From: Amycolatopsis tolypomycina
Lineage (GTDB): Bacteria; Actinomycetota; Actinomycetes; Mycobacteriales; Pseudonocardiaceae
DNA: 64,000 nucleotides
Direction of reading: 5' to 3'
Assembly: GCF_900105945.1 (NCBI RefSeq)
Contig: NZ_FNSO01000004.1
Span: forward strand, 2,356,001-2,420,000
Shown: positions 21,525-31,766 of the stretch, piece after piece
How positions within the stretch are numbered: the stretch's first letter is position 1
How the letters are laid out: the number at the start of each line of letters is the position of its first letter
The notes under the pieces: generated by a model
Database searches by the model: none
Told to the model about the DNA's origin: nothing
The model's input: the letters and a program-made list of their open reading frames with translations, nothing else
Translations under genes and position numbers: made by a program

Positions 21525-21543
21525 GATACCTAACTTAGCTATC
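21525..21543. promoter_or_regulatory. MarR operator, monooxygenase-proximal copy
   Basis: GATACCTAACTTAGCTATC has the same palindromic core as the site at 21455 and ends 9 bases before the monooxygenase ATG. Binding here would block the promoter or early transcript of that gene. Two matching sites in an otherwise unrelated 110-bp spacer make chance unlikely. Confidence 0.75.
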
Positions 21544-21552
21544 GGAGATGTC

Positions 21553-22728
21553 ATGAAGAAGGTCCTGATCTCGGGCGCGAGCATCGCCGGCCCGGCCCTG
21601 GCGTTCTGGCTGCGGAGCGCCGGCTTCGCGGTCACCCTCGTGGAGAAGGCGCCGGAACTGCGCGCCGGCGGCTACCCGATCGACGTGCGCGGCACGGCAC
21701 TCGACGTCGTCCGCCGGATGGGAATCCTGCCCCGCCTGCGGGAGCAGCACATTTCGACGCGGCGGTTGACGTTCCTCGACGCCGACGGCGGCGAGATCGT
21801 GGCAGTGGCCCCGGACGCGATCATCGGCGGTGCCGAAGGCGAGGACCTCGAGATCCGCCGGGGCGACCTGATCCGGACGCTGTACGACCTGGTGCGCGGC
21901 GACGTCGACGTCCGGTTCGGCGACACGATCGCAACGCTCACCGAGGACGCCGACGTCACCTTCCGCAGCGGCCGCGAGGAAACGTACGACCTGGTGATCG
22001 GCGCCGACGGCCTGCACTCCCGCACCCGGGAGCTCGTCTTCGGCGAGGAAAGCGCGTTCCACCATTACCTCGGCTACAGCTTCGCCGGGTTCACGATGCC
22101 CAACGACTTCGGGCTCGTCCGCGAGGGGGTCACGTGGAGCACGCCCGGCAAGGGCGCGGCGCTGTACGCGGTCCTCGACAGCGAAGAGGTCCACGGTTTC
22201 TTGGTCTTCGCCCGGCCGGAGCCGCCGCTCGAAGCGTTCCGCGACCCCGAAGCCCAGCGCGACCTGATCGCCCGCACCTTTGCGGGCGAGGGCTGGGAAG
22301 TCCCGCGTCTGGTCGCGGCGATGCGCGAAGCCGACGACCTGTTCTTCGACGTGGTCAGCCAGATCCGCATGCCGCGCTGGTCGGCGGGGCGCGTCGCCCT
22401 CGTCGGGGACGCGGCCCACGCGCCGTCGTTCCTGACCGGCCAGGGCACCAGCCTCGCCCTCGTGGGCGCGTACGTGCTCGGCCAGGCCCTGGCCACGATC
22501 CCCGACCACGCGGCGGCGTTCGCCGCCTACGAGAACCGGTTGCGCGGCTTCGTCGAAGCCAACCAGGCCCTGGTGAGCGAGGGGCAGGCGACACTGTTCC
22601 CGTCGACGCCGGAGGCGCTCGAACGCCGCAACGCCGCACTCCGGCAGCTGACGACGGCCCCGCCGCCGGCGCCCCGGCCGGAGCACTCGGCGCTGACGCT
22701 GCCGGACTTCCCCGTGCCGGTGCGGTGA
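21553..22728 (+). CDS. FAD-dependent monooxygenase, TetX-like
   Basis: A 391-residue flavoprotein hydroxylase of the PHBH fold. The Rossmann FAD motif is ISGASIAGPALAFWL at the N-terminus, the conserved RRGDLIRTL arginine segment follows, and the second FAD motif is GDAAHAPSFLTGQGTSLAL. Length and motifs match TetX-type and polyketide hydroxylases. The start MKKVLISG follows GGAG; a longer reading would begin inside the operator. The MarR pair suggests an inducible detoxification enzyme for an aromatic or antibiotic-like compound. Confidence 0.9.
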   Translation: MKKVLISGASIAGPALAFWLRSAGFAVTLVEKAPELRAGGYPIDVRGTALDVVRRMGILPRLREQHISTRRLTFLDADGGEIVAVAPDAIIGGAEGEDLEIRRGDLIRTLYDLVRGDVDVRFGDTIATLTEDADVTFRSGREETYDLVIGADGLHSRTRELVFGEESAFHHYLGYSFAGFTMPNDFGLVREGVTWSTPGKGAALYAVLDSEEVHGFLVFARPEPPLEAFRDPEAQRDLIARTFAGEGWEVPRLVAAMREADDLFFDVVSQIRMPRWSAGRVALVGDAAHAPSFLTGQGTSLALVGAYVLGQALATIPDHAAAFAAYENRLRGFVEANQALVSEGQATLFPSTPEALERRNAALRQLTTAPPPAPRPEHSALTLPDFPVPVR

Positions 22729-22952
22729 GCTCGGACGCGGATCGCCGGCCCAGAAGGCGAGCCCGCCGATGGCGATGATCACCACCCGCGCCGAGCCGCG
22801 GCTGCCGCCACCGAGCAGGCCGTCCAGCGCCGGGAACTCCGCGGAGACGCCCAAGACGACGGACACGAGCATCGGGCGGGCGCCGGGCACCCCGCTCGGT
22901 CCGCGGCGCGGATGCCTGGTGGTGGTGGGCCTCCGCCCGCGGGTGGGCCCCG

Positions 22953-22976
22953 CGGCGGGGCGGGCCCGCCCCGCCG
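22953..22976. terminator. GC-rich hairpin between convergent genes
   Basis: A perfect inverted repeat with two 12-bp arms (CGGCGGGGCGGG and its complement) and no loop spacer, in a very GC-rich stretch between the monooxygenase and a leftward small gene. There is no T-tract, as is common for actinomycete terminators. It could stop transcription from both sides. Confidence 0.55.
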
Positions 22977-23004
22977 GCCAACCCACCCGCCGGGCCCCGA
23001 AACC

Positions 23005-23196
23005 TCAGCTTCCCGGCTGCGTGATCGCCGGGTAGGTCCGCTCCACGACGCACAACTGCGTCGTGGCGTACATCGCCAATGAGCTGCCCACGCACCGGCC
23101 CGTCGGCCCGCTTTCCGCCTGCGCCAAGCCCGCCGTCGTGCCGAACAGGACTCCGGTCGTCAACGCCGCCACCGCGGCCGCCGTGATCCGTCGCAT
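23005..23196 (-). CDS. Small secreted protein, unknown function
   Basis: A 63-residue protein with a clear signal peptide (MRRITAAAVAALTTGVLFG..., cleavage probably after AQA). The mature part is about 35 residues with two cysteines (GRCVGSS and TQLCVVE), which could form one disulfide. GGGAGGATC precedes the ATG. I do not recognise a family. Mature secreted peptides of this size occur widely in actinomycetes, some as inhibitors or surface factors, but nothing here shows which. Confidence 0.65.
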   Translation of the reverse strand: MRRITAAAVAALTTGVLFGTTAGLAQAESGPTGRCVGSSLAMYATTQLCVVERTYPAITQPGS

Positions 23197-23366
23197 CGTG
23201 ATCCTCCCGTCGTGGAGCCGGTTTTCGATGGCGGGAGGCTGCCCCGGATCGGGGCGGACGAACGGGATCGCCGCCGATGGCACCGGTCCGGGTGACCCCC
23301 ACGGGGACCTCACGTGCCACGGCCGGTCGGACGGATGCCCGGCGGCGCACCAGTACGCTGAAGCGA

Positions 23367-24569
23367 ATGAGCACGGTATCCACCCCGGAGCAGTCGATGG
23401 TCGAAACCCGTCACCAGACCCGGTTGCTGACCCTGCTCCGCGACGACGGCCCGATGTCGCGGGTCGAGCTGGGGGAGCGCCTCGAACTGCCGCGCGCCCG
23501 GGTGGGTGCCGAGGTGGCGCGGCTCGCCGAAGTCGGGCTCGTCGAGGCCGCCGGGCCCTCGGCCAGCCGGGGCGGGCGGCGGTCGACGCTCGTCCGGCTC
23601 GCGGGCGAACTGCGGGTGCTCGCCGTCGACGTCGGGGCGACCTCGGTCGGCGTGGCCGTCACCGATGGCTCGTGCGAGGTGCTCGCGCACGCCGTCGAAG
23701 ACTGCGATGTGCGGCAAGGGCCGCACCCGGTGCTGCGGCGGGTCGCCGAGCTCGCCGCGAAGGTCCGGGACGAGGCGCCCGGCCGGCTGGTCGCCGCGGG
23801 CATCGGGCTGCCGGGGCCGGTCAGCTTCGCCGAAGGCATGGCCGTCGCGCCACCGATCATGCCCGGCTGGGACCGGTTCAACGTCCGCGACCACCTCGGC
23901 GGGCTGTGGGGCTGCCCGGTCGCGGTGGACAACGACGTCAACGCGATGGCGCTCGGCGAGCGGCACGCCGGGGTGGCGCGCTCGACCGACGACCTGATGT
24001 TCGTCAAGATCGGCACCGGGATCGGCTGCGGGATCGTGCTCGGCGGCAAGGTCTACCGCGGGGTCGCGGGCACGGCGGGCGACATCGGGCACATCCGGCT
24101 CGACGACTTCGGCCCGACCTGCGCGTGCGGCGAGGTCGGCTGCCTGGAGGCCTACTTCGGTGGGGCGGCGCTGGCCCGCGACGGGCTGGCACTGGCCCGC
24201 AGCGGCCGGTCGGCCCACCTGGCCGAGGCGGCCGCCGAACGCGGGGCCGTCACCGCCCGTGACGTCGGCCGGGCCGCCGCGGCCGGCGACTCCGGCGCGG
24301 TCAACCTCATCCGCGACGGCGGACGGCGGCTCGGCCAGGTCATCGCCTCGCTGGTCTGCTTCATCAACCCCGGCATGGTGGTGATCGGCGGCGGCGTGGC
24401 CCAGCTCGGCCACCAGCTGCTCGCCGAGGTGCGCAGCGCGGTGTACCGGCGCTCGCTGCCGCTGGCCACCGGGAACCTGCCGATCGTGCTGTCCGAGCTG
24501 GGCGAGACGGCGGGCGTGATCGGGGCCGCCTGGTCGGCCACCGACCGGGCGTTCACGCTCAGCAGCTGA
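23367..24569 (+). CDS. ROK-family transcriptional regulator
   Basis: A 400-residue ROK protein with an N-terminal winged helix (LLTLLRDDGPMSRVELGERLELPRARVGAEV) and a sugar-kinase-like core. The ATP-like loop is VDVGATSVGVAV, the acidic VDNDVNAMALGE follows, and the zinc motif CACGEVGCLE is intact. The DNA-binding domain indicates a regulator of the NagC/XylR type. A TACGCT box ends 7 bases before the ATG, so the transcript may be nearly leaderless. It stands directly upstream of a second ROK gene and a sugar importer and probably controls them. Confidence 0.88.
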   Translation: MSTVSTPEQSMVETRHQTRLLTLLRDDGPMSRVELGERLELPRARVGAEVARLAEVGLVEAAGPSASRGGRRSTLVRLAGELRVLAVDVGATSVGVAVTDGSCEVLAHAVEDCDVRQGPHPVLRRVAELAAKVRDEAPGRLVAAGIGLPGPVSFAEGMAVAPPIMPGWDRFNVRDHLGGLWGCPVAVDNDVNAMALGERHAGVARSTDDLMFVKIGTGIGCGIVLGGKVYRGVAGTAGDIGHIRLDDFGPTCACGEVGCLEAYFGGAALARDGLALARSGRSAHLAEAAAERGAVTARDVGRAAAAGDSGAVNLIRDGGRRLGQVIASLVCFINPGMVVIGGGVAQLGHQLLAEVRSAVYRRSLPLATGNLPIVLSELGETAGVIGAAWSATDRAFTLSS

Positions 24570-24736
24570 CGCTCGGTCACGAACTGGCGGAGCAGGCGGG
24601 AACTTACGTCCGGCCGCCGAACGCAGCCATGGCATAACGCTGAAACTAAGCAGACTTTTGCACATCAGATTCGAAAGTATGTCCGATTTCGCACGTCTAT
24701 CCGGGTGAAAACTCCACTGAACGCGTGAGTATCACC

Positions 24737-24765
24737 TTGACGAGTGATGCCGGTCACCCTACTTT
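24737..24765 (+). promoter_or_regulatory. Sigma-70-like promoter of the sugar-import operon
   Basis: TTGACG at 24737-24742 and TACTTT at 24760-24765 are separated by 17 bp, a canonical spacing. The downstream GTG start at 24818 leaves a leader of about 45 bases. The surrounding 24570-24817 spacer is relatively AT-rich and holds loose inverted repeats (for example CGAAA...TTTCG around 24672-24691) that could bind a ROK regulator. Confidence 0.6.
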
Positions 24766-24817
24766 CGCTGCCTGAGCGACAAAGTGCGTTCAGTGCGCAG
24801 CGCAAGATGGGGGCACC

Positions 24818-26005
24818 GTGGCCGTCACCCGAACGAGGCAAGCCGGCTCGGCGAGCCCCCGTACGGCGAACCTGGCCGCGGTCCTGCGGGCGCTGCGCAC
24901 CGGCCCGCTCTCGCGCACCCAGCTGGCGGCCCGCTGCGGGATCCCGAAGTCCGCGGTGCCCGGCCTGCTCGCCGAACTCGCCGAACGCGGCCTGGTCCGG
25001 CCCGCCGGGGTCCGGCCCGGCAACGGACGGCCGAGCAGGCTCGTCGAACTGCACGGCGAAGACGCCTACGCGCTGGCACTGACCATCGAAGCCGACCGGC
25101 TGTCGGCGCTGGTCACCGACCTGTCCGGGCGCGTCCTGGCCGAAGGAAGGGAAGCCGTCGACGTCGCCGCGCTCGGCCTCCACGCCGGGCTGGACGCCCT
25201 CGCCCACCTCGCCGGCCGGGTGCTGCCCGGCCTGCCGGTCGGCGTCGCGGTGTCCGTGCCGGGGCTGGTCGACTCGGCCGCCGCCGTGCTGCGGTTCGCG
25301 CCCGCGCTGCGCTGGCGTGACGCCGAAATCGCCGGGCTGCTGGCGGCCCGGCTCGCCCTCCCGGTCGACGCCGTGGCCGTCGACAACGAAGCCAACCTCG
25401 GGGCGCTGGCCGAGTCGGTCGCGGGCACCGGGACCGAGCTCTTCTTCCTCAACGGCGGGACGGCCGTCGGCGGCGGGTTCGTCTCCGGCGGCACGATCCT
25501 CCGCGGCGCGCGCGGCTTCGCGGGCGAGGTCGGGCACATCGCCGTCGACCCGTCCGGCGAGCGGTGCCCCTGCGGCCGGACGGGCTGCCTGGAGACGAAG
25601 GCGAACCTGGCCGCGGTGCTGCGCGCGGCCGCCGCCCCCGGCGACCCACTGCACGATCCCGCCCCCGGCATCGACGGCCGCGTCGCCCTGCTCAAGGACC
25701 GCGTCCGGCGCGGTGACCAGCGCGCGGCCACCGCGGTCCACGAACTCGGCGTCGCGCTCGGCATCGCGCTGTCCACCGTGGTCGACGTGCTCGACCCGGA
25801 CGTCGTCGTGCTCGGCGGCTTCTTCGCCGAACTGGGCGAGTGGCTGGTCGAACCGGTCCGCGTCGAACTCGCCGCCCGGCCGCTCGGCCAGGCCCGGGTC
25901 GTCGCCTCCGGGCTCGGCCTGCAGGCGCCGCTGCGCGGGGCCGCGCACCTGGCGGCCGAGCGGCTGTTCGCGAACCCGACGCTCGCCGAGGAGGCGACGG
26001 TATGA
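24818..26005 (+). CDS. ROK-family transcriptional regulator, first gene of the importer operon
   Basis: A 395-residue ROK protein with an N-terminal HTH (PLSRTQLAARCGIPKSAVPGLLAELAERGL) and a ROK core containing VDNEANLGALAE, ARGFAGEVGHIAVD and the zinc-binding CPCGRTGCLE. The Asp of the kinase active site is an Asn/Glu arrangement, as usual in regulators. It begins with GTG. The last codons overlap the ABC ATPase start as ATGA, so it is co-translated with the transporter it probably controls. Confidence 0.87.
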   Translation: MAVTRTRQAGSASPRTANLAAVLRALRTGPLSRTQLAARCGIPKSAVPGLLAELAERGLVRPAGVRPGNGRPSRLVELHGEDAYALALTIEADRLSALVTDLSGRVLAEGREAVDVAALGLHAGLDALAHLAGRVLPGLPVGVAVSVPGLVDSAAAVLRFAPALRWRDAEIAGLLAARLALPVDAVAVDNEANLGALAESVAGTGTELFFLNGGTAVGGGFVSGGTILRGARGFAGEVGHIAVDPSGERCPCGRTGCLETKANLAAVLRAAAAPGDPLHDPAPGIDGRVALLKDRVRRGDQRAATAVHELGVALGIALSTVVDVLDPDVVVLGGFFAELGEWLVEPVRVELAARPLGQARVVASGLGLQAPLRGAAHLAAERLFANPTLAEEATV

Positions 26006-27501
26006 CCCTGCTGTCCGTCCGCGGGATCGTGAAGACGTTCCCCGGCGTCCGCGCCCTCGACGGCGTCGACCTCGACGTCGAAGCCGGCGAGGTGCACTGC
26101 CTGCTCGGCCAGAACGGCGCCGGGAAGTCGACGCTGATCAAGGTCCTCTCCGGCGCGCACCGCCCGGACGCCGGCGAGATCACGTGGGCAGGCGAGCGCG
26201 TCGAGCTCGGTTCGCCGGTCGACGCGCTGCGCCTGGGCATCGCCACCATGTACCAGGAGCTCGACCTCGTGCCCGGGCTTTCGGTGGCGGACAACATCTT
26301 CCTCGGCCACGAGCGCGCCCGCTTCGGCTTCACGCGGATCTCCGAAGCCCGCGCCGAGGCCGCCCGCCTGATGGCCCGGCTCGGGCACCCCGACATCCGG
26401 CCGTCCACCGAGGTCGGCAGGCTCTCCGCCGCCGGCCAGCAGCTGGTCTCGATGGCCCGCGCGCTCGCCCACGACGCCCGGCTGCTCGTCATGGACGAAC
26501 CGACCGCCGCGCTGGCCGGCGAGGAGGTCGACAACCTCTTCCGGATCGTCGGCGAGCTGACCGCCGACGGCGTCGCGGTCGTCTACATCTCGCACCGGCT
26601 CGAAGAACTGCGCCGGATCGGGCACCGGGTGACCGTGCTCAAGGACGGCCGGACCGTCGGCACCGGCCTCGACGCGGCCGCGACGCCGACCGCCGACCTC
26701 GTCGCCCTGATGGCCGGGCGCAAGGTCGAGACGGTCTTCGGGCCGCGCCACGAGGGCCACGCCAAGAGCACCCCGGTGCTCGAGGTGGCGAACCTGTCCC
26801 GCGCGAGCGAGTTCGAGGACGTGGCCTTCACCGTCCACGCGGGCGAGGTCGTCGGCATCGCCGGGCTCGTCGGCTCCGGCCGCAGCGAGCTGCTCGAAAC
26901 GATCTTCGGCGCCCGCAAGGCCGACCGCGGAACCGTCGCGGTGGACGGGAAGACCGTGCGCCCGGGTGACGTGCTCGCCGCCGTCAAGGCCGGCATCGGC
27001 CTCGCGCCCGAGGAGCGCAAGAGCCAGGGCCTGCTGCTCGACCTGCCGGTGGTGCACAACGTCACCCTCGCCAGCCTCGGCCGCTACGCGAAACTCGGCT
27101 TCACCGAACGGTCCCGGGAACTGGCCGACGCCGGCGCGAGCCTGCGGCGCCTCGACCTGCGGCCCGCCGACCCCCGGCGGATCGTCCGCACGCTGTCCGG
27201 CGGCAACCAGCAGAAGGCCGTGCTCGCGCGGTGGCTGGTCCGCGGGTGCCGGGTGCTGCTGCTCGACGAGCCGACGCGCGGCGTCGACGTCGGCGCCCGG
27301 GCCGAGCTCTACCGGCTGATCGACGAGCTGGCCGCGACCGGCGTGGCGATCGTGCTGGTGTCCAGCGAAATCCCCGAGGTGCTCGGATTGGCCGACCGGG
27401 TGCTGGTGCTGCGCGAGGGCCGTGTCCTCGCCGACCGGCGCTCGGCCGGGCTCACCGAGGCCGAGGTGCTCGACGTGATTCTCGAGGGGAGCGCGGCATG
27501 A
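26002..27501 (+). CDS. Sugar ABC transporter ATPase, CUT2 (RbsA/XylG type)
   Basis: A 499-residue protein with two fused ATP-binding cassettes. Cassette 1 has Walker [10 protein letters not shown], Walker [12 protein letters not shown] and a degenerate signature (LSAAGQQ). Cassette 2 has the altered Walker [10 protein letters not shown] normal for the RbsA family, signature [15 protein letters not shown] and Walker [12 protein letters not shown]. It energises uptake through the following permease. The ATGA junctions on both sides tie it to the ROK gene and the permease. Confidence 0.94.
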   Translation: MTLLSVRGIVKTFPGVRALDGVDLDVEAGEVHCLLGQNGAGKSTLIKVLSGAHRPDAGEITWAGERVELGSPVDALRLGIATMYQELDLVPGLSVADNIFLGHERARFGFTRISEARAEAARLMARLGHPDIRPSTEVGRLSAAGQQLVSMARALAHDARLLVMDEPTAALAGEEVDNLFRIVGELTADGVAVVYISHRLEELRRIGHRVTVLKDGRTVGTGLDAAATPTADLVALMAGRKVETVFGPRHEGHAKSTPVLEVANLSRASEFEDVAFTVHAGEVVGIAGLVGSGRSELLETIFGARKADRGTVAVDGKTVRPGDVLAAVKAGIGLAPEERKSQGLLLDLPVVHNVTLASLGRYAKLGFTERSRELADAGASLRRLDLRPADPRRIVRTLSGGNQQKAVLARWLVRGCRVLLLDEPTRGVDVGARAELYRLIDELAATGVAIVLVSSEIPEVLGLADRVLVLREGRVLADRRSAGLTEAEVLDVILEGSAA

Positions 27502-28502
27502 CCGAGACCCAGGCACCGCCCCAGGAAGCGCTGCCCGCCGAACGGAAGCGGCGGTTCACCTTCTCCGCCGACCCGCGGCTGCTCGGCCTGGTGGCCGTGC
27601 TCGTCGTGTTGTGCCTGGTCGGCCAGTTCACCCGGCCCGAGCTGTTCTTCACCGAAAGCAACATCTCGACGATCCTGCGGCTGGCCGCGGCGATCGGCGT
27701 GGTCAGCGTCGGGATGACGTTCGTGATCATCAGCGGCGGCATCGACCTGTCGGTCGGCTCGATGGTCGGCCTGGCCGGCGTCTGGCTGACGACGCTGGCG
27801 ACGCAGTCCTACGGGCCGTGGGTGATGGTCCTCTGTGGACTCGCCGTCGGCCTCGGCTGCGGGCTCGTCAACGGCGTGCTCGTCGCCTACGGCAAGGTCG
27901 TGCCGTTCATCGCGACGCTCGCGATGTACGTCTCGGCCCGCGGGCTCGCCGAGCGGATCAGCGGCCGGCGCACCCAGGTCGTCGCCGACCAGGACTTCCT
28001 GGCCTTCTTCCGCGGCGGCTTCCTCGGTATCCCGACGCTGATCTGGCTGTTCGCGCTGGTCTTCGCGGTCGGCTGGGTGGTGCTCAACCGCACCACCTTC
28101 GGCCGCCGGACGTACGCGGTCGGCGGCAACGCCGAGGCGTCCCGGCTGGCCGGCATCAACGTCAAGCGGCACCTCGCGCTCGTCTACGGCGTGGCCGGGC
28201 TCTGCTGCGGGATCGCCGCGCTGATGGTCGTCGCGCGGACGACGGCGGGTGCGTCGACCAACGGCATGTTCTACGAGCTCGACGCGATCGCGGCGGTGGT
28301 CATCGGCGGCACGCTGCTGACCGGCGGCCGCGGCTCGCTCATCGGCACGCTCGTCGGCGTGCTGATCTTCACGGTGCTGTCGAACATCTTCACGCTGAAC
28401 AACCTGGACACCGACATCCAGAACATCGCCAAGGGCGTGATCATCGTGCTCGCCGTGCTCTTGCAGTTCCGGGCCCGGAAAGCCAGGACCGGTAGTCAGT
28501 AA
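27498..28502 (+). CDS. Sugar ABC transporter permease, CUT2 (RbsC type)
   Basis: A 334-residue integral membrane protein with about eight to ten hydrophobic segments and RbsC-family motifs: [19 protein letters not shown], the coupling segment [19 protein letters not shown], and [20 protein letters not shown]. It pairs with the preceding ATPase and following lipoprotein to import a monosaccharide or a small glycoside. Confidence 0.94.
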   Translation: MTETQAPPQEALPAERKRRFTFSADPRLLGLVAVLVVLCLVGQFTRPELFFTESNISTILRLAAAIGVVSVGMTFVIISGGIDLSVGSMVGLAGVWLTTLATQSYGPWVMVLCGLAVGLGCGLVNGVLVAYGKVVPFIATLAMYVSARGLAERISGRRTQVVADQDFLAFFRGGFLGIPTLIWLFALVFAVGWVVLNRTTFGRRTYAVGGNAEASRLAGINVKRHLALVYGVAGLCCGIAALMVVARTTAGASTNGMFYELDAIAAVVIGGTLLTGGRGSLIGTLVGVLIFTVLSNIFTLNNLDTDIQNIAKGVIIVLAVLLQFRARKARTGSQ

Positions 28503-28521
28503 CCACCGATGGAGGTTCACC

Positions 28522-29577
28522 ATGGCCGAACACCCCTTCCTCGGCCGCCGGGGATTCCTGCTGGGCGGGGCCGCGGTCGGCGCCGGTGCGCTGCTGGCCG
28601 GCTGCACGTCGAACACGCCCGCGAACTCGGAGTCGAACGCGCCGGTCGCCAACGCGGGCAACAACGCCCAGCCGGGCAAGCCGATCACCATCGGCTTCTC
28701 CGCGCCGGCCGCCGACCACGGCTGGATCGCGGCGATCACGAAGAACGCCAAGGCGCAGGCGCAGAAGTTCAGCGAGGTGAAGTTCAACGCGACCGAGGGC
28801 ACCAACGACGTCAACCAGCAGATCTCCCAGGTGGAGACGCTGATCAACGCCAAGGTCGACGTCCTGGTGATCCTGCCCTTCGACGGCAAGGCGCTCACCG
28901 CGGTCGGCCAGCAGGCGATGGACGCCGGCATCCCGGTGATCAACCTCGACCGCATCTTCGACACGCCTTTGGCCTATAGAACCTGGATCGGCGGCGACAA
29001 CTACCGGATGGGTGTCAACGCGGGCAACTACATCGCCGCGGAACTCAAGAAGAAGAACGTCGCGAACCCGATCATCGGCGAGGTCGCCGGGATCGACTCG
29101 CTGCCGCTGACCCAGGAACGCAGCAAGGGCTTCAAGGACGCGCTGGGCCGGGCCGGGTTCCAGGTCGGCCCGCGCGTGTCGGCGCAGTTCACCTCGGAGT
29201 CGGGCGAGCAGCAGACCGCGAACCTGCTGCAGGGCGCGCCGAAGCTGGACGCGCTGTGGAACCACGACGACGACCAGGGCATCGGCGTCAACGCGGCGAT
29301 CGACACCGCGGGCCGCAAGGAGTTCATCATGGTCGGCGGCGCCGGCTCGAAGAACATGATGAACCTGATCAAGGCCGACTCGTCGCCGATCAAGGCGACC
29401 GTGCTCTACAGCCCGTCGATGGCCTCGACGGCGGTCGCGCTCGCCCGGCTGCTCGGGCAGGGCAAGGGCATCGGCGACCTGGCCGAGCACGACATCCCGG
29501 CCGAGATCACCACGTACTCGGCGGTGGTGACGAAGGAGAACGTCGACCAGTACCTCGACGTCGGCTTCGATTCCTGA
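28522..29577 (+). CDS. Sugar-binding lipoprotein of the CUT2 transporter
   Basis: A 351-residue periplasmic-binding-protein-like receptor of the RbsB type. The N-terminus has a Tat-like GRRGFLLGG, a hydrophobic core and a lipobox LLAGC with Cys28 as the lipid anchor. Binding-fold landmarks include GTNDVNQQISQVETLIN, VLVILPFDG, VINLDR and ALWNHDDDQGIGV. GGAGG precedes the ATG. It delivers substrate to the permease. The ligand cannot be read from sequence. Confidence 0.93.
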   Translation: MAEHPFLGRRGFLLGGAAVGAGALLAGCTSNTPANSESNAPVANAGNNAQPGKPITIGFSAPAADHGWIAAITKNAKAQAQKFSEVKFNATEGTNDVNQQISQVETLINAKVDVLVILPFDGKALTAVGQQAMDAGIPVINLDRIFDTPLAYRTWIGGDNYRMGVNAGNYIAAELKKKNVANPIIGEVAGIDSLPLTQERSKGFKDALGRAGFQVGPRVSAQFTSESGEQQTANLLQGAPKLDALWNHDDDQGIGVNAAIDTAGRKEFIMVGGAGSKNMMNLIKADSSPIKATVLYSPSMASTAVALARLLGQGKGIGDLAEHDIPAEITTYSAVVTKENVDQYLDVGFDS

Positions 29578-29610
29578 CGCGGACTTTTCCAGCTGGACCG
29601 AAGGAGGGGT

Positions 29611-30756
29611 ATGAGCCCGGGACGGGAAACGATCGGGATCGGGATGGTGGGCCACGCGTTCATGGGTGCGGTGCATTCGCACGCCTGGCGCAGCGTCCAC
29701 CGGTTCTTCGACCCACCGCTGGTGCCGCGCCTGGCCGTCCTCGGCGGCCGGGACGAGGCCCGGGCCAAGGCCGCCGCGGAGAAGTTCGGCTGGGACGACG
29801 TCGAAACGGACTGGCGGAAGCTCCTCGCCCGCGACGACGTCGGCCTGGTCGACGTCTGCACCCCGGGCGACAGCCACGCCGAGATCGCGATCGCCGCGCT
29901 CGACGCCGGCAAGCACGTGCTGTGCGAGAAACCCCTGGCCAACTCGGTGGCCGAGGCCGAAGCGATGGCTGAGGCGGCGCGACGGGCCCGTGAACGCGGG
30001 GTACGGGCCATGGTCGCGTTCAACTACCGCCGGGTGCCCGCGCTCGCCCACGCCAGGGAACTGGTGGCGGGCGGGGCGCTCGGCGAGATCCGGCACGTGC
30101 GGTCGGTGTACCTGCAGGACTGGCTGTCGGACGCGCAGGCGCCGATGACCTGGCGGCTGCGGCGCGAAAGCGCGGGCTCGGGCGCACTGGGCGACCTGGG
30201 GGCGCACATCGTCGACGCCGCCCAGTTCGTCACCGGGGACGTGATCACCGGCGTCTCGGCGCTGACGAACACCTTCGTCAAGCAGCGGCCGTCCGAGACC
30301 GGCGGCACCGACGACGTCACGGTCGACGACACGGCGTTGTTCCTGGCCCGGCTGGCCGGGGGAGCGGTGGCGACCTTCGAGGCGACCCGGTTCGCGCTCG
30401 GCCGCAAGAACGCGATGCGGCTGGAGGTCAACGGGTCGAAGGCGAGCCTGGCGTTCGACTTCGAGTCGATGAACGAGCTGCAGTGGTACGAGGGCACCGG
30501 CACCGAAGCCGGGTTCCGCCGCATCCTCGTCACCGAGCCGCAGCACCCGTACGTCGGCGCGTGGTGGCCGCCGGGGCACCTGCTCGGCTACGAGCACACG
30601 TTCACCCACGAAGTCGCCGACTTCCTGGATGCCATCGGCGCGGGCACGGACCCCGCGCCGAGCTTCGACGACGGCCTGCGCGTCCAGCGCGTGCTCGACG
30701 CCGTCGAAAAGAGCGCTGCCGCGGCAGCGACCTGGACACCGGTGGAGGAGAAATGA
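29611..30756 (+). CDS. Gfo/Idh/MocA-family sugar oxidoreductase
   Basis: A 381-residue NAD(P)-dependent dehydrogenase. The N-terminal Rossmann motif is [14 protein letters not shown], followed by [31 protein letters not shown], whose EKP lysine is the family hallmark. The C-terminal domain has [20 protein letters not shown] with the Asp/His catalytic pair. Relatives oxidise a sugar hydroxyl, often C3 of a glucoside. The next gene, a TIM-barrel isomerase, overlaps it as ATGA. Together they fit an oxidise-then-isomerise or oxidise-then-eliminate scheme for the imported sugar. Confidence 0.92.
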   Translation: MSPGRETIGIGMVGHAFMGAVHSHAWRSVHRFFDPPLVPRLAVLGGRDEARAKAAAEKFGWDDVETDWRKLLARDDVGLVDVCTPGDSHAEIAIAALDAGKHVLCEKPLANSVAEAEAMAEAARRARERGVRAMVAFNYRRVPALAHARELVAGGALGEIRHVRSVYLQDWLSDAQAPMTWRLRRESAGSGALGDLGAHIVDAAQFVTGDVITGVSALTNTFVKQRPSETGGTDDVTVDDTALFLARLAGGAVATFEATRFALGRKNAMRLEVNGSKASLAFDFESMNELQWYEGTGTEAGFRRILVTEPQHPYVGAWWPPGHLLGYEHTFTHEVADFLDAIGAGTDPAPSFDDGLRVQRVLDAVEKSAAAAATWTPVEEK

Positions 30757-31757
30757 GCCGTCCCGTCACGTTGTTCACCGGCCAGTGGGCCGACCTGCCG
30801 TTCACCGAGGTCTGCAAGCTCGCGTCGGAGTGGGGCTACGACGGCCTCGAGATCGCCTGCTCGGGCGACCACTTCGAGGTCGACCGGGCACTGTCCGAAG
30901 AGGACTACGTGGCCGGGCGGCTGCGGCTGCTCGCCGACCACGGCCTCAAGGTGTGGGCGATCTCGAACCACCTGGTCGGGCAGGCCGTCTGCGACGACCC
31001 GATCGACCACCGGCACCAGGCGATCCTGCCGTCCCGCATCTGGGGCGACGGTGACGCCGAGGGCGTCCGGCAGCGGGCGGCGGCCGAGATGGCCGACACC
31101 GCGCGAGCGGCGGCGAAGCTCGGCGTGGACACCGTCATCGGCTTCACCGGGTCGAAGACCTGGAAGTACGTCGCGATGTTCCCGCCGGTCTCGAGCGATG
31201 ACATCGATGACGGCTACGCGGACTTCGCTCAGCGCTGGAACCCGATCCTGGATGTCTTCGACGAGGTCGGCGTCCGGTTCGCGCACGAGGTCCACCCGTC
31301 CGAGATCGCCTACGACTACTGGACGACCAAGCGCGCGCTGGAAGCGGTCGGCAACCGGCCGGCGTTCGGGCTGAACTGGGACCCGTCGCACTTCGTCTGG
31401 CAGGACCTCGACCCGGTCGGGTTCATCCTCGACTTCGCCGACCGGATCTACCACGTCGACTGCAAGGACACCCGCAAGCGCTTCGACGGCCGCAACGGAC
31501 GGCTCGGCTCGCACCTGGCCTGGGCGGACCCGCGGCGGGGCTGGGACTTCGTGTCCGTCGGCCACGGCGACGTCCCGTGGGAGGACTGCTTCCGGGCGCT
31601 GAACTCGATCGGCTACGCCGGCCCGATCTCGGTGGAGTGGGAAGACGCCGGGATGGACCGGCTCCGCGGCGCGGCGGAGGCGGTGAAGTACGTACGCGAG
31701 CACCTGTTCGACAAGCCGACGGCGGCATTCGACGCGGCTTTCAGCAACCAGAAATGA
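30753..31757 (+). CDS. Sugar phosphate isomerase/epimerase-like TIM-barrel enzyme
   Basis: A 334-residue xylose-isomerase-like TIM barrel (AP endonuclease 2 superfamily). Metal-binding residues are recognisable: [27 protein letters not shown] and [10 protein letters not shown]. Proteins of this type act as 3-keto-sugar isomerases, inosose dehydratases or beta-eliminating deglycosidases beside Gfo/Idh/MocA enzymes. It is cytosolic, and the overlap with the oxidoreductase makes that enzyme's keto-sugar product its likely substrate. Confidence 0.88.
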   Translation: MSRPVTLFTGQWADLPFTEVCKLASEWGYDGLEIACSGDHFEVDRALSEEDYVAGRLRLLADHGLKVWAISNHLVGQAVCDDPIDHRHQAILPSRIWGDGDAEGVRQRAAAEMADTARAAAKLGVDTVIGFTGSKTWKYVAMFPPVSSDDIDDGYADFAQRWNPILDVFDEVGVRFAHEVHPSEIAYDYWTTKRALEAVGNRPAFGLNWDPSHFVWQDLDPVGFILDFADRIYHVDCKDTRKRFDGRNGRLGSHLAWADPRRGWDFVSVGHGDVPWEDCFRALNSIGYAGPISVEWEDAGMDRLRGAAEAVKYVREHLFDKPTAAFDAAFSNQK

Positions 31758-31766
31758 GGGAGTTCC

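Noticed and set aside
22729..23004. Minus-strand stretch resembling a membrane-protein fragment (VVIIAIGGLAFWAG)
   Set aside because: One hydrophobic segment without start context or family motifs, continuing antisense into the monooxygenase gene. At most a gene remnant, which I cannot support.
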